Source of the DNA: Quillaja saponaria
Taxonomy: Eukaryota; Streptophyta; Magnoliopsida; Fabales; Quillajaceae
DNA: 64,000 nt
Reading direction: 5' to 3'
Assembly: GCA_029379385.1 (NCBI GenBank)
Contig: CM055618.1
Span: 18,639,071-18,703,070, forward strand
Shown here: piece by piece, positions 1 to 12,013 of the stretch
Layout: each line of letters opens with the position of its first letter
Position numbering within the stretch: position 1 is the first letter of the stretch
The notes under the pieces: model-generated
Seen by the model: only the letters and a program-made list of their open reading frames with translations
What the model was told of the DNA's origin: nothing
The model's database searches: none
Made by a program: the position numbers and the translations under genes

Positions 1-690
1 TAATGGAATAATTGAATTAAAAGGACATATCTTTCACAAAATACCAAGTACTATTTGAAAGTGCTGCCCTATGGTGTACTGAGCCACAACTTATTTAATA
101 AGTCTGCTTTATAACTCAAGGCCAAAATTCTTCTTGAATCTCTATCTCATACTTTATCTTCCAAGTATATCTAGCTAGCTCTAGTTTTGAAGTTGCTATG
201 TATATGTATTGAATTCACATATATGGTGGTGATGATGCTTATTAATGATACCCCCAATCTTCTCCATGAAGTGTCAAGTGAAGTGTCTTTGCTTGCAACC
301 CTCTTGATCATCTACTTGACCCAATTGAGATATAAATGATTCTAGTTGATTAATTAGGCCTAGCAAATGAAATTTGAGAAGATGATGAAAGCGGGCTTGA
401 TCTGGAGCTGAAACAGTGAAACTTTTTCAAAAATGAGGACAACTGACACTTTAAATTTTCCCAAACATCCATTTAATTAGGAATTTTTTTTTTTTTAATT
501 TTTTTTTCCAAGTAAATAGTCTAATAACACTTACATGGAACCCAACTTAAAAATTGAAAAACGGTAGGCTCAAAATTCCTTGGATATCAAGCTCCTCTGT
601 TTCAGTTACTGCTTCAGGTTCCAATCCCCAATAATCTATCTGACTTTCTTTGTGAATTATGTTTTGGTGAATTAATCTTATGATCAACAG

Positions 691-2582
691 TGAACCAAGG
701 TCTAGCAACCCTTGCCTTCTTCGGGGTTGGAGTGAACTTAGTGCTGTTCCTAACGAGGGTGTTACAGCAAAACAATGCTGATGCTGCTAACAATGTGAGC
801 AAATGGACTGGAACTGTCTACATCTTCTCCCTTGTAGGTGCTTTCCTCAGTGATTCTTACTGGGGAAGATATAAAACTTGTGCTATCTTTCAGATCATCT
901 TTGTAATGGTAAGTAACCTGTCATTGCTTTTTCTGCCCCCAACCCACTATACTAATTGAAGTCACTGCATCTCATTCTTCCATTTCATTGCAGGGTCTGG
1001 TGTCATTGTCACTCTCATCATATTTATTCCTGATCAGACCTAAAGGTTGCGGGAATGAATCGCTTCCATGTGGTCAACATTCGAGCTCAGAAATTGCAAT
1101 GTTTTACCTCTCTATCTATCTTGTTGCCCTAGGAAATGGGGGTTATCAACCCAACATTGCTACATTTGGGGCTGATCAGTTTGATGAAGAAGATCCTCAG
1201 GAGGGATACTCCAAGGTGGCTTACTTTAGCTACTTCTACCTGGCTTTGAACCTTGGTTCCCTCTTCTCAAACACCATATTGGGATATTTTGAGGATGAAG
1301 GAATGTGGGCTCTTGGATTCTGGGTGTCTGCAGGTTCTGCATTTGCAGCATTGGTCTTGTTTCTCTGTGGGACCTCAAGGTACAGACACTTCAAGCCGAG
1401 TGGCAACCCTCTCTCCAGGTTTGGCCAAGTCATTGTAGCAGCAGCAAAGAAATGGAAAGTCCAGATGCCACCAAGTGGAGACGAAGTTATATGATGTTGA
1501 TGCAAAGGATAGTTCCATGAATGCTAACAGAAAGATCCTGCACACCCATGGATTCAAGTAAGTATAAGATCATGTACTTCATACCAGTAGTTTTAGCAGC
1601 TCAGAACCGCATGACCCTTTTGACCCTTTAAGAGTAGCAACCAATCCTTTGTAGTTATTTAGAATCTGAGCAAACTTCAATTTCCCATTGCTGATTTTAT
1701 CTGTATTGTAGATTCTTGGATAGGGCAGCATTTATCTCACCTAGAGATCTACATGACCAAAAGCACAGCGTTCAGAATCCATGGTGCCTCTGCCCAGTTA
1801 CACAAGTAGAAGAAGTCAAGTGTATACTGAGACTCCTTCCAATTTGGCTCTGCACCATAATCTACTCAGTGGTTTTTACACAAATGGCTTCTCTTTTTGT
1901 GGAGCAAGGTGCTGCCATGAAAACTACCGTCTCAAACTTCAGAATACCACCAGCAAGCATGTCTAGCTTTGATATTCTGAGTGTAGCTGTTTTTATTTTC
2001 CTTTACCGGCGAGTTCTTGACCCACTAGTAAGCAGAATAAAGAAATCGGATTCCAAAGGGCTTACTGAGCTTCAGAGAATGGGTATCGGCCTTGTTATCG
2101 CAGTGATGGCAATGGTTTCAGCTGGAATAGTTGAATGCTATAGACTCAAGTATGCCAAAGGAGACTGCACACACTGTGAAGGCTCGAGCCCTTTAAGCAT
2201 CTTTTGGCAAATCCCTCAGTATGCCTTCATAGGAGCTTCTGAAGTTTTTATGTATGTGGGTCAATTGGAGTTTTTCAATGCTCAGACACCAGATGGCTTA
2301 AAGAGCTTTGGAAGTGCACTTTGCATGACATCCATTTCTCTTGGAAACTATGTCAGTAGCTTGCTTGTGAGTATAGTCATGAAGATCTCAACTGGAGATC
2401 ACATGCCCGGATGGATACCAGGAAACCTTAACAGAGGTCATCTAGATAGGTTTTATTTCCTCTTAGCGGCCTTGACGACAATAGACTTAGTTGTCTACAT
2501 TGCATGTGCAAAGTGGTACAAGTCTATTAAGTTAGAAGGGAAATATGAAGACAATGACGAACCTGCTACCTTCAAAGTCTAG
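691..2582 (+). CDS. NPF7.3: NPF7.3/NRT1.5-type nitrate transporter, 5' partial, with a frameshift
   Basis: This encodes a proton-coupled transporter of the NRT1/PTR family; the Arabidopsis member loads nitrate (and affects potassium) into root xylem at the plasma membrane. Three exons are visible: 691-908, 994-1557 and 1712-2582, with GT-AG borders. The first begins in mid-codon just before NQGLATLAFFGVGV, so the N-terminal exon lies left of the window. Recognisable landmarks are FADQ-like GADQFDEE and FSYFYLALNLGSLFSNT in exon 2 and SASEVFMYVGQLEFF-like GASEVFMYVGQLEFF in exon 3, with many hydrophobic membrane segments. In exon 2 the frame entering the exon meets TGA at 1492-1494, while the frame needed to join exon 3 reads YDVDAKDSSMNAN from 1490. 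The exon is 564 nt where 3n+2 is needed, so two bases are missing (or one is extra) near 1487-1492. Family assignment is firm; whether the frameshift is real or an assembly error is open. Positions 1-690 look like intron. Confidence 0.9.
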
Positions 2583-3010
2583 TTTGTCATGGTGAACATC
2601 AGCTTGACAGGATAAGGTAACAACTTAATCATTTAAGAGAAGACTAAGGCAACTAGTTACAAAAGCTTTGTTGTAGCTGCCTGCTTGAAGAAATGTAGAT
2701 GGTTTTACAGTAAGAGAAACCCTTTTTCACTCAAGTCTCTTACGCCTCTTTCTTTCTTACCATTTGTATGACACCTAACTTACTGTGGTCTGCAGTTACT
2801 GTACTTGGAGCTAGGTTGTGTAAGAACTTTAAAAGGAAATGACCTTCCTCTCATCTTTCCCATTTGTTGGTTCTGTTGCTACCCAGAGTTGAAATGTCCT
2901 TGGAAGTGAAATGTAAAACAGCTCAGCCTAGTCTAAAGAACATCTCTTGCTCCAAGCTAAACAAAATTTGAATGCTTGCTACCTACTTTGGAAGCCTCTT
3001 CATACTGAAA
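2583..3010. other. Convergent 3' untranslated spacer
   Basis: Only 428 bases separate the stop codon of the NPF7.3-type gene and the stop codon of the pyruvate kinase gene on the opposite strand. Both 3' untranslated regions must fit or overlap here. I see no further coding potential. Confidence 0.6.
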
Positions 3011-6000
3011 TTAACCTTGGACCTTGCGAACTTGAATGTGGTGAGTGGACTCCACACGCCACATTGGTTGAGCTCCACTTTGGACAAGTGTAACATGCTG
3101 GCCTTCATCTAAAAGACCCTTACTCTGGAAGACGAAAATGTTTTAGTGAGACTCACCAATAATAACTCAAGGGCTCCAGAGAATGTCTCTTCTGCATCAT
3201 TAGAGAACTGCATATATAAGGGCATCACACCATGACAGCAGCATAGCACCAGTCGCTGCTTTATCCTTTCTCTGCAAACCATAAAATCATGTCAGATAAT
3301 TTCAACTGGGAAGAGAGATATAGGTTTTATGTACACTACTAATGGACTCACTCATTTGTGAATGCAAAGATTGTTGAGCAAGGCCGATAATGGCTCAAAA
3401 GAATAGCCATAGATCCTGTTCTGGTGAAAACAATGATGGGAGTATTAAGAGTGTTGGCCATAATTGTGGCGTGGAATGCAAACAGCTCTCCCATATGGCT
3501 CTGTCAAGAAACATCCAAAATTATCAGAGTTAAAAAAAATAAATCTAATATAGGTACTTAAACCATGTTAAGAAAAAGTAAGTCCCATATACTACAGAGA
3601 ATTACCAGGCAGAATTTCACTCGAAATTACGTAAACAATGTAAAATCAAGGTGCAACACTTCTTGTTATATAAGTACATACCTTATAAGAACTTAATTGG
3701 TTTGGAGGAGCAGTGGTAATTGGAAGACTTGACTCAGTCCTAAGAGCTACAGTATGCATTACTTTAACAGCTTTCAATGGGTACCTAGAGTAGTTTCAAC
3801 AATGTTAATCTATTAATTAGGTGGAACAAAATGCGAGGTTCATCTACAAGAGGCAAGAGCACAAAAAACAGAGCATGAAAATCTTTTGTTTCTGACAGAC
3901 TTGTCTTAACTTTTCTGGTAACATTACTTTCAGCTATGATCTATTTGGTTCATTTCCTTGAATTAATTCTTCCTTTTTAAAAACTACGAAAACCTTGTTT
4001 AGATGAAGTGCATTGTTTGGTACGAGTTGGACATTTTATTTGATTAACTTGGTATGTGTCTTTGGTAAGTAAATGTTGACCTACAAACTAATGCTTATTA
4101 AGGTAAACTTGTTACAACATCAAACTTACTTTCCATGTGCAGTTTCTCCAGAAAGCATGATTGCATCAGAACTTTCTCGTACTGCAATTGCAATATCAGA
4201 GACTTCTGCCCTTGTTGGTGTTGGATGATTGATCATGCTCCAACATATTTGTGGCCACAATTACCGGTTTTTGCATATTACGACACCTTCTAATGATGTC
4301 CTCCTTTTTTATTGAATAAAATTGGAAATCAATGACATAAAAGAATAGAGCTTCCCAAGCTCCTAAAATTTGATGGAAACAGAAAGCCATATATGGTAGG
4401 GATAGCAGTTAAAGATTCACCTCTTAAATTAAAAGAAGCAACAAAAAGTCTTTCATTTCATTTGGGTACATAATACTAAATTGATCTCTTTAGAAAGGCT
4501 TAATAGAACAACAATTTCAACACATGCAGAGTGGAAACTTGGGGATGAGGTGTATAATGTAAGAATCAGTCTACCTGCAATAGAGGAACTTCCTCTATAG
4601 GAAGTTCAGCTCCAAGGTCTCCACGAGCAACCATGGCCTATAAAATAAAATAAAAAAATGGAAATAGGATGTAATAACCAATAAAAATAATTAATTCAGT
4701 TCTGCCTCCGGAAGAGATAAGAGGTAAGAGAACCAGCGAGATATAGTAGAAACTCACCCCATCTGATGCTGAAAGTATCGAATGAAGGTTAGGTATAGAA
4801 TCCGCACTTTCAATTTTCACAATTACATGTATATCAGCATTGCAACCTACAAGACATTAATGATAGTTAAATTTAAAAGGAAAAAAAATGAAGTAAGAAC
4901 TCCCCAGAAGAAAAGGAAATCTAATTCAGTAAGGTGATTACATAGTTAGAAAAAGAAAATACTTTTGAGGTAGTCTTTCAACTCATGGACCACTCTAGCA
5001 TCCTTTACAAATGAGACAGCATAGAAATCAACTTGGTTGTCCACCCCAAATTTGATATCTTCCCAGTCCTTGTCTGTAGAGATGATACATATAGAAAAGC
5101 ACGGAACCTAATCATCAACTATACTTGAACATAATATATTTGTTCAGCATCATAAGAAACCAAACTGAAAATTTACCAGTTATCCAAGGCAGCGCTGCAC
5201 TTTTCCCCCTTACATTTAAATGACGCCTAGATTTCAGCTCTCCACCATCCACCACCACACATTTAACCAAATCCGTTGTCTTTGATTCAACAGCAAGAGA
5301 CATCATTCCACCTGACAAAAGAGACCAAAAATGACTTATCAAGTCTCATAAATAGATAATCAAAACCAGTTCAAAATAAATCTCAACAGAATGTATAATA
5401 ATTCAAAATCACGCAAACGACCAAGGCTAGATAACCCAGGAACAAAATAAACTAGATAAATAAAAACATAGAAGCGTACAAAAACCTGATTACAAAGATC
5501 AGCAAACAACAATATTGCAGAGCCTACAAATACATATCCTCTAATCATAAACAAATTTGCAAAGTAAATGGTTCTTTTCCAAATTTATCAACTCCAAATT
5601 TAAATATAACAAACTTCTATATTTTAGAGCAGTAATCCTTTACATACACAAACTCATGCCTCCAATTTAACACATACAACAGGTACCTATACTTTACCAT
5701 CAACAAGTAGTATGTCTCCAGCCTCCACATCATTCACAAAATCATCATAATTTACACTGACTGTGTCTTCTGTACCAACCCCTCTTCTAATGGTGAAATT
5801 GCACTCTTGTCCTTCTTTAAGCAGGAATGGTTGAGGTACATCCCCACTTCTAACCTCAGGACCCTGTGCAAAGAACATAAGAATCTCATGCATTTATTAT
5901 ATCTTCAAAACTAAGTATGTGTGTATTTGGATGTATACTGAATATATATAGAGAGAGAGATAGAAGTGAATGGTATACTGAATGTCGTTCCAAATCTGGA

Positions 6001-6620
6001 CAAAAGGAGGTAAGCAATAAACACATATACAAGCACTAGACATATAAAGGCTCGTGAAATGTGCCTCACTTTTATCCACTTCAGATGGATAAAATATACC
6101 CTGAAATGGGTAGATGGGAAATTTCTTAAAATTAATTTTCAATTGGATTCAATAAACACACCCCACCAAAAGCTTTAGGACCTGTGATTCACATTTCCAA
6201 CCTTATTCTTGCTGCTTGAAATTAATCACTACAGATGTAGGAAGCAGAGAACAAGGAAGTAGTATACCTTGGTGTCAAGCATTATCGCTATGACTTTTTC
6301 TTCAAATTGAGCATTATATTTAACCAAATCGATGGTTTTTTGGTGTGAAGCATGGTCCCCATGTGACATATTCAAACGTGCCACATTCATTCCAGTTTCG
6401 GCCAGCTTCCAAATCATTTCACGTGAGCTGGTAGAAGGACCAATAGTACATACTATCTTAGTTTTCCTTAGTTCGTGTGAATTTCTCTTTGCCTGGCCCA
6501 GCATGTAATTACTGGATTGAAGCTCAAATAAGGAGTCCAATGTGCCCTTAAAATTGAAAAGATAAGGAGAGAGAACAAAATTAGCGTATACGTTAGAAAT
6601 TTCATTACAAGGACATGCTA

Positions 6621-6668
<48 letters not shown>

Positions 6669-7565
6669 AGAAACTTCACATATACACTTGAATTTTCGCT
6701 AGATGTTGATAAACTAAGTTTCAGAATTCAGATAGAATTTGAAACATCATAGGAGTTCCTTTCCACAAGGATGAAGCAGTCATACTTAAGCAGTCATATC
6801 TCATTATTCTCTCCAAGAATCAAAGTTGCCTTTTTTTTTTATTAGGACTTCTCCAAAGCTACATTTTTTTTTTGGGTGTGGGGAGGCGTTGGTATAAAGA
6901 ACAGTTGAAATGGTTACTAACATAAGCAATGCTAAATTGACTTGCATTCAACAAGAGTAAAAGTAGAAAATAGTTCACCAAGTCAGAGAGCAATTAGGAA
7001 ACCAGTAACTTAACCTACCACACCTAAGGGCAACTAAACAGAACAAATTCTTCCTGGCCAAGCCATCTTATTAAGAAAACAAAAACTTTCCAAGACCAGT
7101 TCTTAGAATGATAAGAAACATGATTCAAAAATAGAATGCTGCTCTGTCAATTCGAGTTCTGCCTCAACAGGAAAGTATGTAATAAAATTTTGCATCAGTC
7201 GATTCAGATTATAAACGAGAGGCTTGCAATTTTGGTTTACAACGTCTTTACTTTCCAAAACTTGAAACGCATGAACTAACCCAAAAAAAAAAAAATACCA
7301 AATCAAACAGAACAAATCAGAGGCAAAACAACCCACCAAAAACCAGACAAAAAATTAGAAAAAAAAGAAGCAAACTTACAACACACACAGACCCTTTTGG
7401 TGCAGTTATCTGTCCTCTGTGACTATCCTCCGTGATTCTGATCGATCTAACTGAAAAGCTTTGCCTTTGATGGTATTTCTTTCTGGGTTTCGATTCAAAT
7501 GCAAGCTCGCTCAGGTATTTCGAAGAAGCAAAGCGTTCAGAAGGCCAGGTGTGCTCTGATTTCAT
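3011..7565 (-). CDS. PKP3: Plastid pyruvate kinase (PKP3-type), 12 exons, one frameshift
   Basis: The enzyme converts phosphoenolpyruvate and ADP to pyruvate and ATP in the plastid. Exons on the minus strand are 7565-7380, 6546-6268, 5863-5698, 5311-5177, 5073-4963, 4846-4758, 4637-4575, 4303-4130, 3784-3682, 3500-3352, 3271-3157 and 3124-3011. Landmarks in order are [39 protein letters not shown], the B domain, [23 protein letters not shown] and a C-terminal SGAQPMW end. The N-terminus (about 60 residues, [11 protein letters not shown]) resembles the PKP3 transit region. The joined length is 1684 nt, one more than a multiple of three: in exon 8 the conserved [16 protein letters not shown] reads [10 protein letters not shown] and stops, because an AG pair is missing from GAGAGC near 4238. 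An in-frame codon is missing after IDLVK, and two extra Cys codons sit before HGVMP. The last intron is only 32 nt. The start chosen is the ATG at 7565; an upstream ATG at about 7618 is in another frame. Confidence 0.9.
3125..3156 (-). other. Ultra-short 32-nt intron of the pyruvate kinase gene
   Basis: Between exon 11 (ending ALELLL) and exon 12 (starting SKGLLDEG) the minus strand runs from a GTGAGT donor to a CTTCCAG acceptor in 32 nt. Removing it restores the family sequence; retaining it shifts the frame and soon gives a stop. Plant introns are normally at least about 60-70 nt, so this may be an intron shortened by deletion and perhaps no longer spliceable. Confidence 0.65.
6626..6662. 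repeat. (TA)n microsatellite
   Basis: About 37 bases of alternating T and A lie inside the first intron of the pyruvate kinase gene. The tract is perfect and likely polymorphic in length. Confidence 0.9.
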
Positions 7566-9764
7566 CAACGATATTCTCGAAGAAAGATTGATTGTCAGCC
7601 ATTGCCGGAAGCTTCAGAGAAGCAGAGAGATGGAGGGAATGGGACCAAGAAAGAAATATCGGGAAGCTTGTAGAGAGTTAAGAGAAAGTGACAAGACGGA
7701 GTGTAAGACTGCGCTTGTGGTTATGTGGTGGACTAAAACTCTACGAGAAGGAAGTAGGGAACACTAGGAAGGATAAGAGTATCGTTTGGACAGTTGGACT
7801 GAGAAATAGTAACTGTTCCACTCGTTGTTCAGCAACTACAGGTACAGCACAGAACAGTTTCCAATCATGGTCCGACGGGACCTTTTTCTTGGTTCTCTGT
7901 CTCTCCATTTACATTATATTTAATTAGATACGAGAATTATGGATGAGTCTCTGCGGCAGAAATTCGAGCAATCAAAAAAAAAATATATTGCGGATCTACT
8001 ATGAATTATAATAAAAGGTGTCAATATAATGTTAAATATGTTTTCAGTTATAAATATTTATCAAAACATTTATTGAAATATATATTCATAAATTATCATA
8101 CTTAACTTTGAATATTTCACAACATATGTATTTACTCGGAGTTACTATTTATTATATGTCTTTACTATAAAATGTGGCAATTTTATTGGGGGTGTTGGTT
8201 TTCAAAGAGAACCGTCAAATATTTTTATATTTTATCAACAACAATCTTTTTTTTTTTTTTTGATGAGACAACAATAGTTTTTAGACTAAATTGATCAATA
8301 CGTTGCCAAATTATGATTTATTTTTTAGATAATCAATTATTATTCCATTTTATATGTTTTTGTTAAATTTTTAGCACAAATCATTAAAAATTTGGTCAAT
8401 TGTATGAGTATTGATGTTTTACTACATAAATCATCAAATCATTTGCCAATTTATGTGTTATGACAGATTCTCAAGTTAGTCGTCATATTGTTTGTCATTT
8501 TATGGTTAAATATTTTTAGACGGCGATTAACATGCTTTCACAGTCTACATGCCAATCACGTTGCCTATTTACCAGGGTGGTTTATAACATAGGGGAAATC
8601 ATCAAGCATTTTAACATTTGATTTGTTTTTCTAGTTTTTAGATTATATGATCATATACTTCATCAAATTATGTGTTTTGTTGTTTCATAAAATAAACTGT
8701 CAAGTTCTGTGTCATTTCATTTGTTTTGATTAGTAGTTTTTAGTGTAAAATGTCAATTGCCTTGCCAATTTACTACCTTTGAACAGTAAATTTTTTGGCA
8801 TCTTATTTGTTTCAATAGTTTTTAGGCTAAATCAGCCAATACATTGCCAAATTACAAATTTTGTTATTTTTATATATTATTTGGTCAAGCTCTTCGACTT
8901 TTTTTTTCTTTTAAATACAATAGTTGATTACTTTTCCATTTTATGCATTTTGTTACATTTCAAGCATAAATTGTCAAAGATTCTGTCAATTTACCAGTGT
9001 TGATATTTTACTACGTAACAATTTTTTGTTGTTTGACAAATTATCAAGTAAATCGGCAAGTGAATTGCCTTTTTACAGCTAAGTTTGTTTTCTATAGTGA
9101 ATTGTCATAGAATAGATGATTTACTTACTTTCATAGTTATTGGTGCAATTTCTAATCACATAGCCTATTTTAAAATATAAAATAAATAGTCTAATATTTG
9201 AACATTTAATAGTTTTTAGATTAAATTATCATACACTTCATTTTTGTTCATCTATCTTATTTTGTAAAGTATTAAAAATTAATATGCTTTATCTAATTTT
9301 ATATCATTTTCTAATTTTTTTTAAAAGAATTATAATTTTAATAATTCACATCGCAATTTCTTTTTTATCTATTAAATTATCTTTTAGTTTATTTCTATAA
9401 AATTAGCATATCAAGTTTTTATTTTTGTTAATATCATTTTTTATCTGCTTTCACCTTTCCTTATCACATAGGTTATAGTTTATTTTGATGTAAGGTGAAG
9501 ATAAGAACTCAATTAGTGAGATTTTCAAATTAGAAGTGTCTAATTGTAACATATTGGAAGATAAGGACTAAAGTGGATTCCGAGGCAAAGTACAAGGACC
9601 GAAAGTATAAAAAAAACCATTATATTTTCTTAGCAAAATGCTTGGTCTGAAGAAGTTCACAAGGCCCACAGGCCCGCGATAGGTCCTGAACTCTGAAAGG
9701 ATTACATTGTCGTTTGTCAGTTCAATTTCCTCTTCTTGCTTTCGGGCAAATGGTTTTGTGAGCT
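7566..9764. other. Head-to-head spacer between PKP3-type gene and TOM2B
   Basis: The first part (7566-7950) holds the pyruvate kinase 5' untranslated region and promoter. The rest is very AT-rich and contains the degenerate repeat described separately (8230-9250). The last 150 bases, with a pyrimidine-rich stretch before the ATG at 9765, form the TOM2B leader. No credible open reading frame is present. Confidence 0.6.
8230..9250. repeat. Degenerate AT-rich repeated motif
   Basis: A motif of the form AGTTTTTAG-(A/G)(C/T)TAAAT followed 15-25 bases later by TTGCCAA(A/T)TTA recurs with drift near 8275, 8371, 8631, 8735, 8814, 8955 and 9208. The copies at 8275 and 8814 are the closest pair. Spacing is irregular (about 80-260 bases), so this is an eroded repeat rather than a clean tandem array. 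No coding capacity or clear termini are seen. It could be the remains of a non-autonomous transposon. Confidence 0.5.
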
Positions 9765-11807
9765 ATGGCGACCTCAACAACCGGTAGTAGCAGCAGGGAC
9801 GGCTCGGCCAAAGCTATAGTGACTGATCAAATAGCTCAGGCGGTGGAGTCCACCTCCAATCTCCTCCGCTTTATGCAACAATCTTCTCCTTCCCAGGCAC
9901 TGACTCTTTCTCTATGACTTTTTATTTTTTATCAGTTCTCCCAAATCTTACTGGGTTTGATTTATTAGCAAGAAAATTGAAGCTTTAGGGTAGAGGGGAG
10001 AATGAATGTTTGGTTTATATGCACGCCATGTTGTGTTTCCGGACATGGGTCTCTATGATAAAGAAATTTTGATGTAGGGGAACTGTGGAAGTGAATACGA
10101 TCATTGTTTATTCCCATAAAAGGAATAAAACTCCAAGAGTTTGTTGTGTATTCTTGTGAACCTGTTGATTGCGTAATTTTTAGCATCATTGGATATTAAA
10201 TATAAAAAAAAAAACCCAATTACTCGCAGAATAAGTGGAATTGCTTGGTTGAAGAAATTTGTTTGTGAATGGTTGATGGGCAAAAGGAGCACAGGGAGTA
10301 GTTGATGATAGCACGTGATACATGAGAAATCTAAGAAGGATCAATTTCCTGTAGAAGCAAATTGCAGTTTGATAAGTAAGAGATCCTGGAGATGTTTCTG
10401 GAATTTTAAGAAAATGAAACTTTTTTGTGGAGGAAACATGTATTAGAAATTTAGAATACTTCTCCTGAGGCATGAAGAGAAAGGAAAGTACAATTGAGTT
10501 AGTCATTAAGGACTACTAATGTTTGGAAGTTATACTGGAGATACATTTGGTGGCCATCCTTTTATATTGGATTTTCTGAACTCTGTAAAATTGCAAGACA
10601 AGAAGGATCTGTAGGATTGTCTATGCTATACATGCAACAGGGAGGAGATCAATTGTAGTCTCTCAATCTTTAGTAGGAAACAGCATGATAGTTTTTTTCT
10701 TCTTTGTGATATTGAATCTTTTGTCATGTAGTAAATATGCTTTATAGAATCTCTTGGGAATGCAAGATGTGCTCCGGAGAAGAGATCCAGTGATAAATAA
10801 AAAGGAAAAAGAAAAAGGCTACTCAGTTTATTCCAACTGTGAGATGCTGATGCAATGAGGTGATGTGAATTGTATAACCTGCTACGAAAGACTCTAGGAG
10901 AGATATTGAACTTGTGGGTACAGTTCACCATTGATATTAATTCATTCTGTACTTGACCTATCCATCAATATCAAACACCCACATAAATAAGAAGATGGTT
11001 TGTCATGTTGTTTTATAATATTGGTGTGAAGCATGAACTAACTCACTGTCAGCCAATCCTTTCTGATCATCAACTGACATAAAAATTTGGGGAAAGAAAC
11101 TTGCGCCATCATAATCAGTTGGTTCTGTGCTATTATGATTATTTCTACCTGACTATTGTTTGACCTTGCCTGAGTGCATCTTGCTTATATGATTATTATT
11201 TCATCTTCAGGCCCAATTAATAAAGCTTCCAAAGAACCTTTATGCAAAAGCCTCCACAATCAAGAATACTGGGCAAGTATGTACCTCTTGCAAAATTAGT
11301 ATGAATAAGTCTAGCAGCAATTGTAATTGAAGAGTATGCTTTTTCGAATGCAGGTGTTAGAGCAGATGCCGCAGGTGATTTCCTCTCTGGATGCACATAT
11401 TGAAAATGGATTACAAAGGTTGAAAGTCTCTGTCATCTCCTTATTATATTTATGCTTGTGTTATTTATAAATTAGAGGTTTTGTCACAAAGATGCCATAA
11501 AATGATCTCGAGTTTGCAAAATTAGATGTGTCATGCTGTTTTGCTTGTGGACCAAAATCTTATGTATTGCATTGAAATGATACCCCTTTGTCTGGCAAAA
11601 TTGTGATCATCAGAACATTTTAACTTGTTTTGATCTTGATGCAATTTTATTTGCAGTGTTCCACATCTGAAAACTGTGAGTCAATTACTTGTCAACATGG
11701 AAAGCTGCCAGCTCAATTCGATCTCTCAAACTTGTCTTCCTCAAAAGGTATGGAGACTCTAAATTTTCACATGCGCAGGCTCTTGGTATAGACACAAGCA
11801 CTCGCCC

Positions 11808-11863
<56 letters not shown>

Positions 11864-12013
11864 ACCCCCCCAACCCAAGACATAATCAACGCTTCCTTAT
11901 TGGCAATGACCAACTTGGCATTTGCATTATTGTTTAGATGTCTTAGTTTCATTTCCTCGTTTGAATCACTTTTCCACCCTCAGGAGCATGAACCAGCAAG
12001 TCAACCTTCATGA
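9765..12013 (+). CDS. TOM2B: TOM2B, small basic protein (tobamovirus multiplication 2B)
   Basis: Arabidopsis TOM2B is a small protein found as a host factor supporting tobamovirus multiplication; its normal cell role is poorly known. Five exons are supported: 9765-9896, 11211-11276, 11354-11418, 11657-11747 and 11984-12013, joining to a clean 127-residue protein. The middle carries the recognisable stretch QLIKLPKNLYAKASTIKN and VLEQMPQVISSLDAHIENGLQ, followed by SVPHLKTVSQLL. The first intron is long (1.3 kb) and appears to use a GC donor (CCCAG|GCACTG) because no GT donor gives the conserved join SPSQ-AQL. The final intron holds a long poly(C) run. The ATG at 9765 is the first in the leader and opens the conserved N-terminus. 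In Arabidopsis TOM2B lies close to TOM2A, which is also in this window. Confidence 0.88.
11809..11871. repeat. Poly(C) homopolymer of 55 nt
   Basis: An uninterrupted run of 55 C (11809-11863), one A, then 7 more C lies in the last intron of TOM2B. On the minus strand this is poly(G). Such tracts are rare in plant DNA, can form i-motif or G-quadruplex structures, and are often misassembled; the exact length should not be trusted. Confidence 0.95.

Noticed and set aside
11685..11952. Poly-Gly and poly-Pro reading frames
   Set aside because: They are translations of the poly(C)/poly(G) tract in a TOM2B intron.
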